Assembly: GCF_015209505.1 (NCBI RefSeq)
Contig: NZ_JADEYC010000018.1
Coordinates: 1-64,000 of the forward strand
Source: Saccharopolyspora montiporae
Lineage (GTDB): Bacteria; Actinomycetota; Actinomycetes; Mycobacteriales; Pseudonocardiaceae
Direction: 5' to 3'
DNA length: 64,000 nt
A model generated the notes under the pieces. It did no database searches and was not told where the DNA came from. It saw only the letters and a program-made list of their open reading frames with translations. A program made the position numbers and the translations under genes. Shown here piece after piece: positions 60,508-64,000 of this stretch (positions are counted from its first letter, which is position 1; each line of letters opens with the position of its first letter).

Positions 60508-61905
60508 TCAGGAGTCCGAACCGCCGCCGGCGGCTCGACGCCGGATGTTGCGCATCGCGTTGACCAGGAACGCGATGAACACGATCGCCGCGATCCCGGC
60601 GCCGGTGCCGCCGATGGCCACGATCAGCGCCGGGTAGTCCGGCTGCGGGATCACGTCCGCGCGCAGCGGTTTGGGCTGCGGCGGCGCCTCGGCCACACCG
60701 TGCTCGGCCGGCACCACGTCGCCGAGCGCGGCCTCCGGGTCGATCATCCCGGCACCGACGACGTTGTTCTCACCGTTGATGCCCCCGGGAGGCAGCGAGG
60801 TCTTCTTGATCCGTTCCATGATCTGCTCGGCGTCCAGCGGCGCACCGTCCCGCTCCGCCTTCTGCTTGATCAGCGCGGCCAGCCCGGACACGTAGGGCGC
60901 GGCGAAACTCGTGCCCTGGATCGGGCTCATCTCGCCCTGCTCACCGGTGGCGATCTGGGTGGCCAATCCGGTTCCGCCGGAACCGGGATCGACCGTGGTG
61001 AGGTTCTCCCCGGGTGCTGCGACGTCCACCCACGGGCCGGCGACGCTGAATTCCGAGGGGGCGCCCTTCTCGTTGGTGGCGGCCACGGTCAGCACGTAGT
61101 CGTCGAACCAGGCGGGCAGCACCGCGGTCGACGGGCTGCCTGCTGCGTTCTGCTGGCAGGCGTCCTCGGTGTTGCCCGCCGCGGCGACCACCACCACGCC
61201 CTGTTCGTGGGCGTCGCGGACCGCGTTGTGCAGTTGCTGGTTGCCGCTGTCGGCCGGGTTGGACGCGCGGGCGATCTCCTGGCAGGACGACTGGGAGATG
61301 TTGACCACATCGGCGCCCATGGTGACGGCGCGGTTGATGGATTGCGCCATCGTCTGCGTGTTGCCGATGGGCTGGTTGGTCTCCTCGTCGACGAACAGGC
61401 TCGACGACTGCCGGATGGACAGGATTTCGGTGTCCGGCGCGATGCCGATGTTGCCGCTGGTGCTGTCCTGCTGCGCGCCGATGATGCCGGCGACGATGGT
61501 GCCGTGCCCGTCGCAGTCCTCCAGCGCCCCGCCCTTGGGCACGCTGGAGCTGCCGTCCTGCACCCGCGGCAGCAGCGGGTGCTCGTTCACACCGGTGTCG
61601 ATGACCGCGACCTTCGTGCCGCTGCCGGTCAGTCCCTGCTCGTGCGCGCGCTCGAAACCGAGCACGCGCTGCGCCCAGGACTTCTCCTCGACCGAACCGC
61701 CCGGACTGCCGCGCATGCAGCCCTGCTGCTGCGGGTACGGGATCGGCCCGAGCGGTCCGTCCCCGGTGCGCTCGGCGGGGTTGAGCGGCGGGGGCTCGTC
61801 GGAGGTCTGCGCCGTCGCGGGCAGTGCCGGACCGACCAGCAGCAGCGTGCCCGCGGCGGCCGACAGCGCGAGCGCACGCGTGCCGCGCCGGAAGGTGAAG
61901 CCCAT
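60508..61905 (-). CDS. mycP: Mycosin: type VII secretion-associated subtilisin-like protease
   Basis: The protein has 465 residues. A signal peptide (cut near residue 32) is followed by a subtilisin-type S8 domain with triad Asp103 (AVIDTG), His134 (DGHGT) and Ser333 (GTSFAAP). Asn244 is the likely oxyanion residue. The C-terminus has a Pro-rich stretch, one transmembrane helix (about 431-455) and a basic tail. Extra Cys pairs typical of mycosins are present. ATG at 61905 lies 11 bases after the eccD stop; a long open frame upstream is shadow coding from eccD. Confidence 0.95.
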   Translation of the reverse strand: MGFTFRRGTRALALSAAAGTLLLVGPALPATAQTSDEPPPLNPAERTGDGPLGPIPYPQQQGCMRGSPGGSVEEKSWAQRVLGFERAHEQGLTGSGTKVAVIDTGVNEHPLLPRVQDGSSSVPKGGALEDCDGHGTIVAGIIGAQQDSTSGNIGIAPDTEILSIRQSSSLFVDEETNQPIGNTQTMAQSINRAVTMGADVVNISQSSCQEIARASNPADSGNQQLHNAVRDAHEQGVVVVAAAGNTEDACQQNAAGSPSTAVLPAWFDDYVLTVAATNEKGAPSEFSVAGPWVDVAAPGENLTTVDPGSGGTGLATQIATGEQGEMSPIQGTSFAAPYVSGLAALIKQKAERDGAPLDAEQIMERIKKTSLPPGGINGENNVVGAGMIDPEAALGDVVPAEHGVAEAPPQPKPLRADVIPQPDYPALIVAIGGTGAGIAAIVFIAFLVNAMRNIRRRAAGGGSDS

Positions 61906-61916
61906 CTCGATGCCCC

Positions 61917-63362
61917 TCAGAAGAGGTTGAGGTTGAGGTCGCGGACGGCCATGTAGGCGTCCATGACGGCCAGTGCCAGCGGCAGCACCAAGGCGATCAG
62001 CACGGCCTCCAGGATGTCCACCGTGCGGCGCTGCACCGGCGAGAACCGGCGGTTCGGGAAGACCACGCCGAACACGACGGCCAACACGCCGAGCAGCAGC
62101 AGCGGCGGGAACGACCAGGCCACCGCGAGCGGCTGCTGACCGATCTGCACCAGCAGCCCGACCGTGCAGCCCAGGGCCGCGAGCAGACCGCTGAACAGCA
62201 GCGCGAGTGCCTGGCTGCCGTTGGCGTAGTTGCGCCCGCGCAGCAGCAGCACGGCCGCCACGACCACGGCGAACAGCACGCCCCAGATGGTCCCGTCCAG
62301 TGCGGACAGCACCGCGCCGAGCGCGGCGACGATCCCGCAGCCCACGATCAGACCGGTCATGTACTGGTGCGCGAGCCCGGTCTGCCGCTCGATCATCCGG
62401 TAGTCCGGGAAGCCGGAGTCCTCCTTGAGGTCCTCGGCGCTGCCGGGCACGTGCGGGAGCGGGAGCTTGGCGAGCTGAATGGTGATGCGCGGCAGCAGCG
62501 AGATGCCCGCGAGCCCGACGGCCGCGGCGCCGGCTGCGATCCCGGAGTTCACCGCGGTGTCCGGGATCAGCGTGGCGATCAGGAAGGAGGCCGTGCCGAA
62601 CGCGCCCGCCGTGGCGGCCGCGATGAACGTGATGATCCCGGCGCCGATGACCATGATGGACACCGCGGCGCAGATGAGCACCAGGGCGCAGGCGAACAGC
62701 AGCCGCGGTTCCAGCGAGGAGCCGGGCACCGCGTTGAACCCGGCCACGAAGGCCATCGGCAGACCGCCCGCCGCCGCGATGACCGTGCCGGTGGTGGACG
62801 CCGCGTAGGCGCGGGTGACCACGGATCCCACGCCGACGGCCAGCAGCGCCGCCAGGAACGCCACCGCGGCGGCCACGACCTGGTAGGCGATCTTGGCCAT
62901 GCTGTCCATCGTCGGGTGCAGCAGCCCGGCGGGCCCTGCGATGCCCAGCGCCACCGCGGCGGCGATCATGCCCAGCGCGCCCGCGGTGTGCCCGACCCGC
63001 GCCGCGGTCTCCTTGGTCCACGGGCGGTAGCTGCCGGGTTCCGCTTCGGCGAGCGCGTCGACCACGTCGTCGTACAGCGGGGGTGGCGGATCGTCCGACC
63101 TGCGCCGCAGCTGCAACATGTCGCCGTCGACGATGCCCTGCGAAGCCAGCGTCTGACCGGGGTCGAGGGGTTGGCTCTCCCCGAGCTTGGCCAAGCACCA
63201 GCCGCCGTGGCGCGAGCCGCCGTCGGGGGTGATCTCGCGTGCCATGTCCAGCAGCATCGGCAGCAGGTCCGCTACCGACACGTCCGCGGGAAGCGCCAGG
63301 TCGATGCGAGTTGTCGGCGCCACCACCGTCACGCGGCTGAACACCGTGGTCCCGGTCGCCAC
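61917..63362 (-). CDS. eccD: Type VII secretion integral membrane protein EccD
   Basis: The protein has 481 residues. An N-terminal ubiquitin-like domain (about 1-90; RVTVVAPTTRIDLALPADVSVADLLP) is joined by a short linker to about eleven transmembrane helices (from about 125 to the end), the standard EccD topology. It lines the central membrane vestibule of the ESX complex. GTG at 63362 has GGGAGTAGGGGG upstream. It is transcribed with mycP and divergently from eccC. Confidence 0.95.
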   Translation of the reverse strand: MATGTTVFSRVTVVAPTTRIDLALPADVSVADLLPMLLDMAREITPDGGSRHGGWCLAKLGESQPLDPGQTLASQGIVDGDMLQLRRRSDDPPPPLYDDVVDALAEAEPGSYRPWTKETAARVGHTAGALGMIAAAVALGIAGPAGLLHPTMDSMAKIAYQVVAAAVAFLAALLAVGVGSVVTRAYAASTTGTVIAAAGGLPMAFVAGFNAVPGSSLEPRLLFACALVLICAAVSIMVIGAGIITFIAAATAGAFGTASFLIATLIPDTAVNSGIAAGAAAVGLAGISLLPRITIQLAKLPLPHVPGSAEDLKEDSGFPDYRMIERQTGLAHQYMTGLIVGCGIVAALGAVLSALDGTIWGVLFAVVVAAVLLLRGRNYANGSQALALLFSGLLAALGCTVGLLVQIGQQPLAVAWSFPPLLLLGVLAVVFGVVFPNRRFSPVQRRTVDILEAVLIALVLPLALAVMDAYMAVRDLNLNLF

Positions 63363-63666
63363 TTGGGCCCCCTACTCCCTTGCTCGTTTGCCTTGCATTC
63401 GGTTATCGCGCTGGCTCGATCCAACCAAGAACGGTTTTTCTGCCGAAACCGGCCCGGCGGTCGCCAGAGCGCCCCTAGTATGGCCACACCGACCGTCGAC
63501 GGGTGACTGGTTTGGGCCAACTCGTGGCAACTACTTTCGTATCCGATTGGTCACGCCGGCTGGTCCCGGCCGGGGCTGGACCCCGCTGTCGGCGGTGTCG
63601 CGGGCAGTACGGATGCTGGCCGTGGCCTTCGAGAGCACGTTTGACACGGAAAGGTTGCTGCGTCCG
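63363..63666. promoter_or_regulatory. Divergent region between eccD and eccC
   Basis: The 304-base spacer has a TAGTAT at 63476-63481 that could be a -10 for eccC, with no good -35. A TTGACA at 63641-63646 is too close to the eccC start. The T-rich patch GGTTTTTCTG at 63433-63442 may belong to the eccD promoter on the other strand. No gene is seen. Confidence 0.4.
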
Positions 63667-64000
63667 GTGAGCACGCTGCAGTTCAAGCGCACGCCACGCC
63701 TGGCCGCTCCCAAGCCGCCGGGCGGGGAGGTGCACCTCGAACCACCGCCGGAGATTCCGCGAACGATCCCGGGCAACGTCGTCCAGAAGATCCTTCCGGG
63801 CATCATGATCGTCGCGTCGCTGGGCATGATGGTCTTCATGCTCCAGCGGGCGGCCAACAACCCCATGATGCTGATGATGCCGATGATGATGCTCGTCTCG
63901 ACCGTGGGGATGATGGCCGGCGGCGGCAAGGAGGGCGGGCAGAAGAAGGCCGAGATGAACGAGGACCGCAAGGACTACCTGCGGTACCTCGGGCAGATGC
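63667..64000 (+). CDS. eccC: Type VII secretion ATPase EccC, N-terminal part (cut by window end)
   Basis: 111 complete codons are visible. The sequence opens with LQFKRTPRLAAPKPPGGE and LEPPPEIPRTIPGN, the conserved cytoplasmic start of EccC. Two transmembrane helices follow (about 38-59 and 63-83, very Met-rich), and then EDRKDYLRYLGQM, which begins the stalk domain. The FtsK/SpoIIIE ATPase domains lie beyond the window. GTG at 63667 is chosen; a TTG at 63655 is possible. EccC drives substrate export. Confidence 0.92.
   Translation, partial: MSTLQFKRTPRLAAPKPPGGEVHLEPPPEIPRTIPGNVVQKILPGIMIVASLGMMVFMLQRAANNPMMLMMPMMMLVSTVGMMAGGGKEGGQKKAEMNEDRKDYLRYLGQM

Overview
The window is a stretch of chromosome from a high-GC actinobacterium. 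The six-gene mce operon, ESX-type secretion genes, GTG/TTG starts, ATGA/GTGA overlaps and actinobacterial RNA polymerase and ribosomal protein sequences all point to the Pseudonocardiales (Saccharopolyspora/Amycolatopsis-like). The genus is inferred from remembered protein style and gene order, not from a search.

Layout. (1) 1-10238 (+): a complete mce lipid-import operon (tail of a probable MceG/Mkl ATPase, two YrbE permeases, MceA-F, two Mce-associated proteins). (2) 10260-13598 (-): a large TPR-CHAT protein, convergent with the mce operon and divergent from rpoB. (3) 14188-21988 (+): the rpoB-rpoC operon with its promoter, a leader of about 160 nt, a 15-bp hairpin between the two genes and a strong terminator. 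(4) 22097-30639: an accessory island between rpoC and rpsL. It holds a tandem pair of paralogous unknown genes, a minus-strand three-gene set resembling ESX substrates and their EbfC-like partner (EspB/EspC/EspL style), a coiled-coil protein, and a 1319-residue protein with two degenerate ADP-ribosylglycohydrolase domains. (5) 30779-35624 (+): the str operon (rpsL, rpsG, fusA, tuf). (6) 36110-46091 (+): the S10 and spc operons (rpsJ to rplO). (7) 46595-49672 (+): secY, adk, map. (8) 49730-51217 (-): two paralogous SAM-dependent methyltransferases. (9) 51579-56249 (+): infA, rpmJ, rpsM, rpsK, rpsD, rpoA, rplQ, truA. (10) 56312-64000: an ESX-4-like type VII secretion locus (unknown gene, eccE, eccB, mycP, eccD and the start of eccC) beside truA.

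Most of the window is conserved housekeeping machinery for transcription, translation and protein export. The less ordinary parts are the rpoC-rpsL island, the sequence block shared by the rpsL and rpsJ leaders, strong hairpins placed inside otherwise continuous operons, a hairpin touching the truA start codon, and an ESX-4-type locus that has eccE and an unknown partner gene. The island's YxxxD-bearing proteins are plausible clients of that secretion system, but this is inference.
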